A stretch of DNA of 64,000 bases from Oryzias latipes. Lineage: Eukaryota; Chordata; Actinopteri; Beloniformes; Adrianichthyidae. Each line of letters starts with the position of its first letter. Position 1 is the first letter of the stretch. The translations under genes and the position numbers were made by a program. Positions 1 through 12,818 of the stretch are shown in pieces. The stretch covers positions 22,074,582-22,138,581 of the forward strand of contig NC_019864.2 of the NCBI RefSeq assembly GCF_002234675.1. Direction: 5' to 3'. The notes beneath the pieces are model-generated. The model did not search any database and was not told where the DNA came from. It saw nothing but the letters and a program-made list of their open reading frames with translations.

Positions 1-1724
1 CTTAATTTTGCCACACCTGCAGAGAAAAAAGGAGTTGCATGTCGTTGTATTTGAAACTCTTGCCTGTGAAGAAAGGGTTAAAGGTAGAAAATGTGGGTGG
101 AAAGGAGACGGCAGGTGTAGCACATGGGCAGCCATGTTTCAGCCGCCGTGCTGTCTGAGCTAGCTTGTGCACCCTGAATCCATCTGCATGGCGCTGAGCA
201 TGGAGAGTGTGTGTGTGTTGACTGCAGCTACGCATGCAAACAGACACGGTCAAAGACAGATCTGATTTGTCAGGAAAATAAATTCCTCCTTCAGATATGA
301 TGATGAAAAAACAGTGACTTGCATAAATTCCCAACTGAAAGTCTTGTGATACATAGTAGGGAAATACACGTGTCTTACGTAACTAAAGGGGTAAACAAAA
401 GAAATTCCTCTGGTATGTTTGCTCTGAGACTATAATGATCTTCAGTCAACGTAGTCTGAAACCAGACTGACAGAAGTCAGAGGTCAGCAGCTTTGACAAC
501 GCCTGAACTTCCAATTCAACCACCAAAGTCAGCTCTCAGTACCTGGGTGCTTTTAATTTGAAAGGAAGGGTATGTCAGGAGAAAACGTTTTTCTTTGCTT
601 TTTATGAATCTTAAGCGCTAATAATTTATACCGTATAAGCTAATGCTTCTCACTCTGTGTGGGTGCAGCTTGGTATCCATGGTAGCGATGAAATGTTCAT
701 CTCCTGAGTGACCTCCTGGCTATGTGTTAGGGATACAGCAGTTCACTTTCATTTGGTTCAAACCTCCATGTTTGGGTTATGGTTACCAACAACAAAAAAA
801 CTAAAAAATTAGAAAAGTAAATTTTCAAATTTTCTGATGAGGAGGTAACAATGGAGAAAAACCTCTCAGTTGTCTCATATTAAGCCTGGTGTAATATAAT
901 CAAACAATAAAAAATAAATCCCACTTAAATTTAGTTTGACACAATGTAAACATAGTGGTATGCAGTAGGGATGTTACTATTCACTTTCCCCACGATTTGC
1001 TTCGGTAGAGTCAAGTTCATGTTCATAGTGTGTCTGCAGCCTGTCACGGAGTTCAGGGTGGTGGTGGTGGATGTGTGTGAAGAGTACATAGCCTTTGACC
1101 TCTGCTGGGGTTGCTATGGGAGAGAGGCCGGTAGGTGCAGCAATCTAAGTTTGAAAAGGCCAGAGCTGTCCTGCAGGCTTCAAACCTCCTTCCAGCACAC
1201 ACACACAAACTATTCACACATGCTCACAGATGGCACGGGCCAGCTTGGAAATGTTAGAGCTCTTTCTGCTCATCAGTCTGCTGCAACTCATCCAGACTTT
1301 GGATGAACCGTGGAACTCTTCTTCAGTGGATTCTGCTGCTTGCCTTACTTATTCTCACCAACTGCATGGGCTTGGGTCTATCACAACATGCAGAAAACCG
1401 CTTTAAAAAAGGAAAATTAATATTTAAAAAAAGGTCTGTCCTTTGATATCTAATATGTTTAAAACGATTTAACTAAAAGTAGTCCCTAAATTGTAGTATT
1501 TTACATTTGTATGAGTAATTCAGAAGATTAAATAGGATTGACATAATTTTAAATGAACACAGAATTTTATTTTGAAAAATGGATTTCATAAATTCTTTAT
1601 TTTTGCTTTATCACATCCTTCCACTTTCCCAAACCTTTGGATGATAAACTGTAACACCAGTGAACCACGTGCTTCTGTGTCTTCTTCCTTCAGCTGCTGA
1701 GCGTTTGATGTTTGACTGAGGGCG
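1..1724. other. gene-free spacer
   Basis: No open frame here looks like a known protein and no splice-bounded exon is convincing. The stretch is mostly AT-rich with short GC-richer islands near 100-260 and 1020-1290. Those could be conserved non-coding elements, but conservation cannot be judged from one sequence. A short GT run lies near 208-220. Confidence 0.5.
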
Positions 1725-1729
1725 TGTGA

Positions 1730-1870
1730 GAGTGGGCATGCAAATCCACCGATTGTAATTTGTGCATGTTCCCTGGCCCCTGTGTAAACGGGTGTGAGTG
1801 TGGCCTCATTTAAGGCTGCATTCATTCAGGGGAGGGGTCTCGCGCATAAAAGAGCGCGTATTTGCATACG
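1730..1870 (+). promoter_or_regulatory. promoter-like cluster (octamer and TATA-like box)
   Basis: A perfect POU octamer, ATGCAAAT, lies near 1738. About 100 bases on, a GC-rich segment with GGGGAGGGG and CpGs leads into CGCGCATAAAAGAGCGCG near 1840-1857. The ATAAAAG would serve as a TATA box, and a further ATTTGCAT octamer (reverse) follows near 1859. A 17-19 base A run begins near 1901. No gene follows that I can recognise, so this may be an enhancer, a promoter of a non-coding RNA, or chance. Confidence 0.25.
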
Positions 1871-1919
1871 CTGCATGCCGTCTGCATAGAGGGAGCAGTC
1901 AAAAAAAAAAAAAAAAAAA

Positions 1920-4900
1920 GATATCAGAGGTAGACAAAGAGAACGAGGACAAATCCTTCATTGTGGGCTCGGTGGGAGAACAGGTTCATCTGAATTGGGG
2001 AGTGGGTGAAAATTGACAGAGAAAGAGTTGGAGCTGGTTCCCTGTGGGGATGAAAGCTTTATGATCTGTCTGTGCGCACAGCCTGAAAATGGAGGAGAAG
2101 TACAACATGCCGAGCACAGGGGCCTTTTTTTCCTTCTTTTTTTTTTTTTTACAGTGCATGAAAAGGAAGTTTGTTTTTGTGAGACACTTCCTCCAGCATC
2201 TTATGCATGGAGGGAGGAATCATGGACATCAACAAATGTACTCACACAAAAACAGAGCCACCAGTGCAAAGAAAACAGAAAAAAAAGCTTGGCGTGCAAA
2301 AATATCTTTGATTTGAGTTTATTGTTTCTTGTTATTTAGCAAACATGTTTGACGCAATTTTTCTGCACATTATCTGTTTATAAAACAGGTCCGCATACAA
2401 AGATAATAATAAGATAACAATAAAGCTTGTCATCTTCATCCATTCAGACTTTAAGTTCACTCTTCCTCTTCCCAAACATGTAGGATTTGTTCGTATTTCT
2501 GATGATTGCCCCTTTTTCTTTTAGGATGGATCAAACCATGTGACCATCTCCGCTTCTCTAATTTGGGATGTCAAGGACCAACTGGAAAAAACATCAAACT
2601 TGACAGCACTCTGAATGTGTAACCCAGGATGTGTCACCTAAAAAACTATTCATGTTGAGGTTCTGTAATAGAGAAATATAAACCGGCATCAGGAGCTCCC
2701 TGTTTGTTTAAAACTAACCATGGATTTTTATTTTATTATACTGAACAGTAATCCTGTTAGTCATGACTTATTTTAAAGCACAAAGCAAAACCGGATTAAA
2801 AATATGTATTATTGCAGGGATTATGCCTTTTGAAGGAATGTTTAATTCCAAACAAATGTTTTGTGATAAAATCCTCATATTTTAATAAGCTAAGTAAATC
2901 ACCATTGTGACACTGTCTTTAGTTTGTTTTACAATTTAACTGATTTTATTTCAATGTATTTTTTTTGTTGTCTTGGCCTAAATGTGCAAAAATCTGCATT
3001 TTGTTTTTCTAAATGAAACAAAATAAACTATGTTTGCCCTCATGACAATTGTGTGTTATTTCTATTGTGTTGCACAGATTGACATAATAAAGCACTTTTA
3101 CCTGATGTAGGAACTGATAAAATAATCTGTGATAAACAGTTTGGATAAACAAACCAAAAGAAACCTTATCCACACTATTCTTGTTGGATGTACTGTATAC
3201 CAATGTTTTTACTATGTTTTGTTTAATAGGGAAAATGTAAAAAAAACTATTATAGACTTAATTTAGCTGTAATAAAATAAAAAGAAATAATAGGTGCAGA
3301 AAATGTTTAACATTTAAAAACATCCCATTTTTTGGCACACTAGGGCCTTGCTTAACATAATCAGAATTTTAGACTATTTTAGAGTTGGTACACACACTTT
3401 TAAATGAAAATTATTTTCATCTCTTCAATGGATAAATTGGTGGTGGTGTGAGTTTTTTTTTAGATTTTTGAGATGTTACAATTACTTATGGCCTATGTGG
3501 GTCAGCATATAATATAGATATTTAATTATGTATAATGTTTAGTATCATACCAAGTCTAAAAATTAGTATTTTTAATCAACCTAAACCTTCCAGTTTAATC
3601 GCCATGAGAGCAAGAGAAACAGAACATTAACAGAAAGGTTTGTCACCTTACAAACATGGCATAAAGAAAGAGGTTAAAGAAAGGGTTAACGCGCTCGCCT
3701 GAATAAAAGAAATTTGCAGTCGATGAAGTAGAAGCAGTTCAAGTGTGCATTTTTGGTCCTCAAATCAAAAATCACCCTTACTTATGAAGGCCCACACAGG
3801 AGTCAGCATGTTTTTAATCCAACCAAATATCGCAGCAGCTGATTCCAGTGATTAGTTCTCCTCTTTGGATGAAAGGAAACCAATTAGTAGGATCAGCCTC
3901 CGTAAAGCTGGCTTGGAAGGAAAGCCTAAATGTTCCAATGATGTTGTAAAAACTGTTACACTGCTGTGATCTTCATCATTAAAACCTGTTTCTGTTGGTT
4001 TTCCTCCATGAGCTCCATAAATGTAAGCTTAGCACATGTTTCCATCTGAAAACAAACACAAGTGGTGCAATAACAAATATGGCACCCTTTTCCCTGCATT
4101 CTGACACCCTTCAGTTGCTTCAGTTGAGGTAAAAAATTTGATGAATGTCTCGTTGCGGTGGGCAGCCTGTTGGTGGGATCCCCGGTCGGCAGTGGGGCCA
4201 GAGGTCCTGAGGTGGACAGTTCCCCTGAGGACAATAAAGAGGACAGAGCGATGCAAAGGTCAAATGCAGCCAGAGCTTGAACCAGAGGTCAAGAGCGGCT
4301 AATTAAGTGGCGATTTCCTGCTATTCCCAAGTGACCATTGCATTCAAAGAGAGACAAGTAAATACACTGAGAAGACTGTTTAAAACGAGTTAATCAACTT
4401 GCTTGAGTTGGAAAAATGTTTAGAACAGTAGATGCTAGAAGGGAGAATATAAAGCAAACTGATGAGTTTTAAGGGTGTTTATGGTTAAAAGATAAGCAGG
4501 TTTGAGTTATATTTATTTATGTATGGGGCAAATTACGTGATATTTGGATTTTCCATCAGTAAAATAAAGTTAGGCTTTCTTCAAGAAACAGAAAAGCAGA
4601 GCTTTGGAATTCAAATATTTTGGAGGGAAAGAAGTTGAGGGCATGAGCCGTGTATGTCTCTCCTGAAAGGGTATTAGCCTGTATGTGCATGATAATTTAG
4701 CATAAGAATGGAGATGGGGGCCTGTGAACTCCTCTGACACTGACCCCTCTCTCCCAGGATGTGAATAGTATCACTCAAGGGCTGCCCGACGGCCTTTCAG
4801 ACAGACCTGAGACTTGCCCTCGCCTACACTTCTAATCAGGCTGATTTAATGCATCCTACAAGTCTCTTCTCATCAGCCAGCCCACCGTTGCTTCAGAAGA

Positions 4901-6409
4901 GTCACCGTGCAGCCTTTCACTGCAGCCACTCAGCTCGAGTCTGGGCCTCCTGCACTTTCAGAACCCAGAAGCTGGTTTGAAACAACAGGGAGCCTCTTTC
5001 ATTCCACACAGTCTGGGTCTCTTTATAATCAATTGGTTCCTCCTCAAAGGAGTTGGTGCTTAATCCAGACTTGGAGGCAGCAAACAGTACAAAAGTGAAT
5101 ATTATGTTTCTGTAAATCTTTTTGCTAAATAAATGATTTGCCAAACAAATAAAATAGTTTTAAATGACTGTTTAAAGTTATGTAACTTAACGTGGAACTT
5201 AACGTTCCAATGGTATTATCAAATGAAAAAAATAGATTAAAGCAGCACATATTTTCTTTTATGTTTGAAAAACAACCATGAAAATAAATAATTTAAATGA
5301 ACCCCAAAAAATGTGAAGCTATTTGGACTTCTGTGTAAATTCAGATCAAGGGGTGCTGAAAGGACAGCGCCAAGCAGAAATTGTGAAAATTACTGCAAAA
5401 GCCTATGGATTTTAGTCTTTTAGCATTTTGTAATTTATTTTTATAGTCTTGGTTTTAGTTTATAGAAATCCGCCTCATATAGAGGTTTTTATTTACACTT
5501 TTAGCTTTTTTTCGGGCTGCTTAATAGTTAAAAAATATTCCAGGAGAATAATTTGCTGATTGAAAGAGGAAACAATGTAAGATTTTTTTAAACCAAATAA
5601 TATATTGCTATAGCGGATGGTGATTTTTTTAGTATCTACTTTTCTTTGCATGCTTGCAGCAGAAGCTTCGCTTTGCCGTCAGCGTCAGTGCACAGCGCGC
5701 CGCGCCTTCGGACAGCAGTCATTATTACACGGTCGTGTATTAAATGTTTATTAACTGTATTGTCGCTTTGCAGAAGAGACACACGTTTCTGTCAGTCCAC
5801 CAAAAACAGAATTGCTTCATAAAACATCAGGTTGAGCCCGGAAAAGAATGAATTAAAACTTAAACTGCTAATTTTTTCCTCTTTTCTTTACTTATAGACC
5901 AAATTTGAAGAAAATTCGACTCTTTCATTATTGAAAAAAGGATGATAAATTGAGTGGTCTGTAGTCTACCATTCTCGTTACAATAGAAAGATTTAATTTA
6001 AGAAGATTAAAAATAAAATTTTCCCTTTTACATTTACAAAATTATGTTTACCTTTGGATCAAAAATATATTAATTAAAATCAATTCAAATGAATAAATGA
6101 TACCTTTTCCACTACTTCAAGGATAATTTGATTTAAACCTCTAAGTCTTTTGTGCATGCTGAATTTCTGCAGATGTGTATGTGTCTTTGTTTTTTAAAAG
6201 ATTCAGGTCAGAGAAGAAAAACTTTTGGATCACAAAATGTTCACCAATAAAACAAAAAAAGAAACAAACCAAAAAAACGTTTGGACCAGAACTCTGAGAG
6301 AACAAAACAACAAAAAAGTAGATCGGTTTTTAAGGGAAAAAAAAGCACAAAAAAAAAAACGGCACGTAGACATAAGAATAAAAGAGAAACAAAAATTCAG
6401 GAATAGACA
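1920..6409. other. gene-free AT-rich spacer
   Basis: No coding exon is recognisable. Open frames here are short and low-complexity. A moderately GC-rich, low-repeat block at about 4730-5100 and a small CpG-containing patch at about 5660-5730 stand out from the AT-rich background. They could be regulatory, but nothing identifies them. Confidence 0.45.
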
Positions 6410-6414
6410 CTCTA

Positions 6415-6540
6415 TCATAAACTGGGCACGTGTTTGCTGTCGGAGCCCCGTGAAGTGGCTTCTTTCAAGAGACCACGTGACCCTGATGCAGCGGCGGGAT
6501 TGTGATTGGTGAAGGGAGGAGCGCGTCATCAGTCAAAGGT
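6415..6540. promoter_or_regulatory. E-box / CCAAT-box cluster
   Basis: Within about 125 bases there are two CACGTG E-boxes (GGCACGTGTT and GACCACGTGACC), an ATTGG inverted CCAAT box (GTGATTGGTGAAG) and a GCGTCATCAGTCA segment with a CRE/AP-1-like half site. CpG content is higher than in the flanks. CACGTG plus CCAAT is a common USF/TFE plus NF-Y promoter arrangement. No downstream gene is visible on either strand, so the target is unknown. Confidence 0.3.
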
Positions 6541-7130
6541 AAAAGGTGAAAACTGGATCAATTTCTACAAAGTAAAAGAAAATATTTTGGATCTTTTTTG
6601 AATTATTAGAAGTTAAATTTAATAAAAAATGTAGGTAAAAATATTTGTAATTATTTGCATATTTTACAGCAAGTCTTTCACCTCTAAGAGAAGCACATTC
6701 CACGACACTCGGATTTTAGAGTTCAATGTTTGACCCCTGACCGTCTGCAGGGCTGTGGTGACAAAGTCAAGGTTAAGTGGATGTGGGTGGTGGGGGTGGA
6801 TCAGCAGGACAGCATCTGATGGGTGGAAAGGATTCCTGTCTGGGAGTGTAGAATCCAGACAGTCCCAGACGTCTAGGGAAGGGGACCCCGTGTCATGCTC
6901 GATCCCCTTTTTTTGTTCCCCCCATTGCCTCTTTGGCCCTGGAGGGAGGAATGAAGCCACTGACGCCTAGACAGACCAGCTCAGCGATGGCTCAAGCTTT
7001 TAACCACATTCCATATTCCATATATGTTATATCAGGATATTGTTCTTGGGGTTTTTTCTAAAACTTTTGTACAAGTGAAGCTCTTGAAACTGTCCCGTTT
7101 CATTTCTTATTTTTATAAAAATAAAATAGT

Positions 7131-7157
7131 ATAAATATAATATAATATAATATAATA
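7131..7157. repeat. TATAA-type microsatellite
   Basis: Short tandem run of a TATAA-type unit in AT-rich spacer DNA. Confidence 0.7.
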
Positions 7158-7437
7158 GTATATTAGATATCCTTTTTTTTATACTTCTGTACTGTTATTT
7201 GTGCAAAAAGCCCCAAAATTACATGTGGCAAAAAAGTTTTTATTTATTTATTGACAGTAGATATAGAATTTTTGAACGCTTTAAAATTGTCTTGTTTTTC
7301 TACTAAAAAATGCATCCATATCTAAAGTTAAAAAAACAAAAAACAAACACCTTTAAAAATCTCGATGAGAAAAAGGAGAAGCTTTTTGCTAAATTTTCTT
7401 AAGTTTGTGTTACTCTTTTCTCTTGTGGGTTCTCCAG

Positions 7438-7482
7438 GACCTCCAGGGTCTATGATGTCTGCAGAAGTTGCTTCCTCTACAG
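7438..7482 (+). other. orphan exon-like segment
   Basis: A 45-base segment is preceded by a pyrimidine-rich tract ending TTCTCCAG and followed by GTATGA, so both splice signals are good. The frame without stops reads GPPGSMMSAEVASST, with a collagen-like start. There are no neighbouring exons of the same kind, so this may be chance. It could also belong to a gene spanning from outside the window. Confidence 0.15.
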
Positions 7483-9396
7483 GTATGAAAATGCGCCGCC
7501 TTCAAAGACACACAGGCAGTCATGCACTCAGAGACCAGGCCTCATGGACCTCCCGGGTGATTTGCAGTGGAGCGTGTAGCCTCCTGTCAATCACCACATC
7601 CCGCCAGCTTTAAGAGAGACATTTCGTCTGGGACGTCGGTGGCCCGTCCCTCCCCACACATTCTGCTTCCCCTAGCAACCATTGCCGGTTGACTGAGGGG
7701 CTTTGTGCCCACACAACGGGAGTCTGCCATTGAGCCCAGAAGCCCATAGCAACAGAATTAGAGGGTGTCAGAATAGGGTCTGTCTTCTGTGAAACGGCGC
7801 TGAAAGCTCTGTTCTTGTCCCCCATGTCTGGGACTCATATCACAGGTCTGAATGGCACCCCCACCTCTTTTTAAAACCAGTGTAACAGAGCGTATGAAGG
7901 GGCTAGTGGCGAGCAGATAGGATCATGGTTAATCTGCTGTTCCTCTCCACTGTGGTCCGATAGGGACACTTAAACAACCTCTGGGGCATGAGGAGGCCTG
8001 GAGTTAACCTGCAGTAGACAGAGCCGTGGGCTGCAAACACCGACAGACAGAAGTGCAAGACTGTCACACAAAAAACAAGCAGGTATATTTTCAGAAATGG
8101 ATAAAAACAAATTTACACTCCAGAATAATTGACCAACTGACTGCAAACAATCAATGCACAATTTAAAGTAAGATCAATAAATATCAAAAGGAAAAGCCTG
8201 CTTGTACAAGTCAACATCTGTGTTATGTTCTTCCAACTTTAGAAATATTTTTACACTTAAATAGAAGCAATCTGTAATTTGACATTCAAATACATGTAAT
8301 TTTTATAACCTTTATTGAATCACTGGGATTGTAAAAGATGAAATCCTCAACTCATCAATATTAACTGCCACAGAATTTCAGGCATAAATTTAGATGCTGC
8401 CAAACAATTTTGTCTTTTCCAGTTTATAACACCTTTTCAACAAAAATATGTCTTTGTCGGGCCTTAAGTGTTATAGAACCCACAGAGACGCTAAGTATCT
8501 GGAAACTAAATGCATTTTTGTGGAAGACATTCACCACTTTCACTGGAACATTTAGAAAACATGTTTTGAGGGTAAAAAAATGAATGTTTGTTTTTCAACT
8601 GCTTGGACATTTCATCATCCATTGTTGAGAAATGTCAGCCAAAGGTATGTCCTATTAAACAGCAGTGCTGCATTTAAACTGGCAAAGTAAAAAACTGACA
8701 TTTTACAGAACAAAACAAAAGAAAAGGTGCGTCAGACATTTCATTCTTAAAAGCATTAACTGTTCATAAATACATAGAAACAACATAAAAGCTTTTAGGC
8801 TAATAGAACCAAAATGAAATCTTTTTTTGTCTGACTGTTAAAAATATTTGATATTGTGGCACCTCAAATAGAGTACTTCCTTTACCTGTGTGTGCATTAG
8901 CAAAAGAGCCACGATTGAAAAAAAAAATTTATCTTATTGACACAGAGTGTCCAGTATGAAGGCATTGCAACAAACCATGCAAAACAAATAAAGCACTACA
9001 GTTAAATAAAGTACTAAGGAAACCCAGTGGAGACCCCAATATTTGCAACAAACTAATGAAACTTCATTTTGCAAAACTAGATTTATTTGTCAAGTAATCC
9101 TGAATTACACAAAACTACATTTATTAACTTTTAAAATGAATCTCAGGACACCTGCATCTATTCTTGGCATCATTTTTAAAACCGGATTTTTCTTTGTTCT
9201 TCCTTCACATGCAAAATAACTAATACAATTTAAGGTGGTCCACAGACTACATTACAGAAAATCCGGACCTGCAAAAATATACCCAAATATTTAAAACAAT
9301 TCAAAACAAAATTGTGAAACACACAGAATCCCTTTCACCCTCCTGACCTCTCCCTCAACAAAACGAGACATAAAAAGACACATGAATACATCTTAA

Positions 9397-9611
9397 CCCT
9401 TGTGCTATCCTATGGGGTCCAGCTGACCCGATCCTTACTTTGACGTGTTATCCCTACCATAACACAGGTGGATAAAGGTGAAGAGGATTTCATGTAATCC
9501 ATGAACACCAGTGAAGATCACAAATCATTGAATAAAAAAGGTTCAGAGCACTGTCTAGTGGGTATAGATGACCCAACTCCCAATGTTAAAGTGCCTAGGA
9601 TAGCACAAGGG
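9397..9611. mobile_element. piggyBac-type MITE, copy 1
   Basis: A 215-base element begins CCCTTGTGCTATCCTA and ends with the inverted form GGATAGCACAAGGG. It is flanked by TTAA on the left and TTAC on the right. CCCT-type ends with a TTAA target are typical of piggyBac elements. No transposase is present, so it is non-autonomous. The interior matches the copies at 41157-41357 and 55303-55508, sharing among other parts CACTGGTGTTCATGGATTAC and its surroundings. Confidence 0.85.
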
Positions 9612-9994
9612 TTACATAGAAATAGGAACCTGTGGAAACCTGGCTTGATGCTGATGTGAGGAAGTGATATTTGGTCCCATGTTTAAATGGATTACCTCAA
9701 AGTGCCAAAGGAAAGCAAAAAGTTCTGACTTGAGACCAAATGTAGTATGGTGAAAAAAGAGGTAACGGTAACCCTAAAAACAAGAAAATAATATAATCTT
9801 AAAAAGAAAATCACTGGAAAATATTTAAAATATCTGTCCATGCAACTCTTTTTAATTAAAACATTTTACAGTAAAATATCAAAATCTTGAAGTAAGAAGT
9901 TCCACACAAGCATTCAAGAAAGGAAAAAGAAGCTAAAAAAACAAACTATTAGATAGAATTACTTAAAATTGAACGTTATACAGCCCAATAGTAG

Positions 9995-10580
9995 TGTCAT
10001 GGCCTGTCTAGTACTCCCTCTTCCCCCCACCTTCCTCTGTTGGACGCGACCAGCTGGATCCACTCACCTCATCATCACCTGCCTTCATAAACTCCTCCAG
10101 GATCATCAGCCGGTGCCAGTTCGTTGTTCCTCCTATGGTGCATAGTCTGGTCAGCTCAGCTCATGTTTTTGTCTCAAGTCTAGTAGACTCAAGCTCATGA
10201 TTTTTCTCGCTCTGCCTCAGGACGTTGACTTTCTGGATCCTCACCTGGTCGCAGTCCTCCTACGCTGCAGTCACGCCGAACCCAGAAAACCTCCTGCCAG
10301 CCGCCTCGTCTCGCCTTGGTTCAAGCTTCGCCCACGCCTTCTCAAGAAGCCTCCAGCCAGTGCCTCGCCTCGTCGTGGTTCAAGCCTCGCTCCCACCGCT
10401 GTTTCCCCTCAAGGAGATTCCAGTTCAAGATCCCTCCAGCCTGCTCACGCTCACTCTTCCTGGAAGGAAGTTCTGTCAAGTTCTGGTTTAAATTAAACAA
10501 TTGAATTCTTACCGTTGTGTCAGTCTCCTTCCGGGTTCCAGCATCTGGGTCATTTTTGAACTCGCGTTCGGATCATGACA
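9995..10580 (+). mobile_element. solo LTR (fossil LTR retroelement, probably Ty3/Gypsy-like)
   Basis: A 586-base GC-richer block starts TGTCATGG and ends ATCATGACA, the TG...CA ends of an LTR with a short inverted repeat. It is flanked on both sides by the direct repeat AGTAG (9990-9994 and 10581-10585), a 5-bp target duplication as expected for LTR elements. No internal region or second LTR adjoins, so it is a solo LTR left by recombination between the two ends. The family is inferred only from style; fish Gypsy LTRs often look like this. The intact duplication suggests a fairly young insertion. Confidence 0.8.
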
Positions 10581-10585
10581 AGTAG

Positions 10586-12447
10586 GTATTGTTTTTGTTA
10601 TAATTTAATGGTATTTTTTTTGTTTTAATGCACGTAATTGTAGATCATTTTGAGTACAGAGACAAAACCTAATGTAATGACTGGAAATGACTCGTTTTAG
10701 AACAAAATGTGAACAAAATGAGAATACGATCTTAGCACTGGTTGGTCCATCTTAATAAATCAGCATGAAATCTCAAATTAGCGCTTACTTTTAAAACATA
10801 AGTCTACATTTTTGTTATCAAGAATTCCTGATCTTTAAAATAACAACCAACATTTTATTAAGTGGAGTGATTTGAGTTTTTGGAGTCTTAAATTAAGTTT
10901 TTCAGTTGTCAAGACTGAAGCAAAAGGATTTTGACTTGTTTTGATAATTTCCTTCATTTTAGCTCAGTATGAGACAAAACATTTTCAAATGTGCTGATTT
11001 TGAGAAAAGCTTGGAAAGGATCTTGAATGTCCAAAAACAAGGATTTTGAATCTTTGTAAGTATCAAATATTTGGCTGTGTGTACCTCCAGATTTCCTCAT
11101 TTAGATTTGTTTGGTACCCCTTGCTGAGATGCCATCTTCAGGGCAACACTGAAACTTCGTAAAACGGGTCAGTTCATAAAGACTTTTATAGACTCTCTTT
11201 ACTGCTCTGTTTACACCAGAGTCAGTTCAGACTCCTCAATGCTAATTTAGCCTCTGTTTACCCCTGCTGCAAAGTTTTACTGCCCTGGTGGTGGACTCAT
11301 TGAGCGAAAACAATCACACAAATCTGAAAACAAATAGTATTACCAACATTACACTGCACGTTTCTTTCTTTGGAAAACCGTGAAATAAAAGGAGAGCAAA
11401 AAAAAGTCACAAATTCAGTTCCATGACCTCCCACGTTGTGTTCGCCTTTGCGCCGTTCTGTACAATCCACAGAAGATTACGCACCAAAAACAACCGTCAT
11501 CGGCACACAGAACGTACATTCTTTATCATTAATGAGCATCTCAGTGGCCCCCTTTTTGGGAGGAAGTTTTGTCCTTTCAAAGCTGCCGTCCTGGACCCAC
11601 TTTTTTTTTTGGGGGGGGGGGCTCTCCTCAACCGTCAATCAGTGATCCTGATTGAGCTTGGATGGCAGGCAGTCAGTCACCAGCAATGAAAGTGAGGCCT
11701 TAGTCCCCCTCTTTGATGCCCCCCAAATGTCCCCAGGTTTGCTCCTCACCATCTAGTCGGCCCCTTTAGCCTCCGTCTCATGAAGCTTCCACCTGCGGCA
11801 GTCTTATCTGTGTTCAGTCTGTCCAAATGAGGCTTTGTAAAGACATCAACCCTGCTTCATTTCAAGAGAACTCCGATTTAGATATTTGGATGTAACAGGC
11901 CTCTGCATTTGCCCTTTGAGTGGCTGATGAATAAACATGAGAGGAGCTAGGGCGGGAACTTCATGGCTGTAGCATGACAAGGGGCTATGTTTGTGCGTGT
12001 GTGTATAGGGGACTATTGAGGGCAATGGGGAGCTTTTCTTCCCAGCAAGGCTGCATCTCGTTTAATTGGAGCACTTGTGGCACCATTACCTCCTTTACTC
12101 AAACACGTTACTGATGACAAAAGAAAACAGCACTAAGCCTGCCATTGTTGGCTGTGAGGCTGGATGAGGAGATGGATTCCTCACTGCTACTCATGTGTGG
12201 GAATCGGCCACGCTCCCACCATGAGCCGCCGCTGCCACTGCTGTTGCTCACCGATTTGAGGAGCATGTGACAGAAACCTAGAAAATCCTGCCTCCTTCCC
12301 ACCTGAACCTTTCACACAGAAAGAAATCAGCAAGGAATCCATTTTGACATAGAGTTTGATGACACAAAATTGAGTCAACATCTCAAGGAATAACGCGTTT
12401 ATTTTTTAAAGTAAAAAAATAAATCAATAAATTATTAAACGTCAAGA
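10586..12447. other. gene-free spacer
   Basis: No coding exon is recognised. A GC-richer block without obvious repeats spans about 11680-12330 and includes TTTAATTGGAGCACTTG, which has a homeodomain-like TAATT core. It could be a conserved regulatory region of rhcg or of a gene to the left. A T/G homopolymer junction lies near 11602-11620. Confidence 0.35.
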
Positions 12448-12535
12448 GTGTTCACCAGTGAATGGGATGGGCTCCAGCATCCCCATGACCCTGAAAGGGA
12501 TTAGGCAGGTTTGGATAATAGATGGATGAAAAATA
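12448..12535 (+). mobile_element. LINE (L2-like) 3' tail
   Basis: The segment GAATGGGATGGGCTCCAGCA, followed by CCCTGAAAGGGATTAGGC and GGATAATAGATGGATGAA, is the well-known 3' end of fish L2-clade LINEs and their SINE partners, which close with a TGGATGGA-type tail. Only the tail is present, as expected for 5'-truncated retroposition. Confidence 0.65.
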
Positions 12536-12818
12536 AGTAATTTTGTTTTAAGCAACAAAGGAATCCAAAACTTCTGGAGGTCTATATTTACATTTGCATT
12601 TAAGATTGTCCTGAACTCTGTTTAAATAGGATTATATCGAAGGAGAATGAAGGATTTTTGATGACACTACACGAAAATAAAATAGACCAAAGGCAAAAAC
12701 AAAAAAAAAACAAAAAAAACAAAAACCTGACCCTTACATCATGTGACAAAATAACTTGAACAAAGAATCATTTCCTCCAACGACTATTGTTTACTAAGTT
12801 ATACAAAAAATGCCACTT

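Larger units (their letters stand above)
6541..9392. other. gene-free spacer with GC-richer blocks
   Basis: Two blocks with raised GC and few simple repeats lie at about 6740-6990 and 7430-7860, and AT-rich DNA fills the rest. One exon-like segment in the second block is listed separately. From 8160 to 9390 the DNA is AT-rich and I see nothing of note. Confidence 0.4.

Noticed and set aside
6225-6529. Overlapping 95- and 99-codon frames on opposite strands
   Set aside because: Lys/Asn-rich and Phe/Leu-rich low-complexity translations of A-rich DNA.
10197-10496. Overlapping plus-strand frames of 60-100 codons rich in Ser and Pro
   Set aside because: They lie wholly inside the solo LTR and reflect its base composition, not a host gene.
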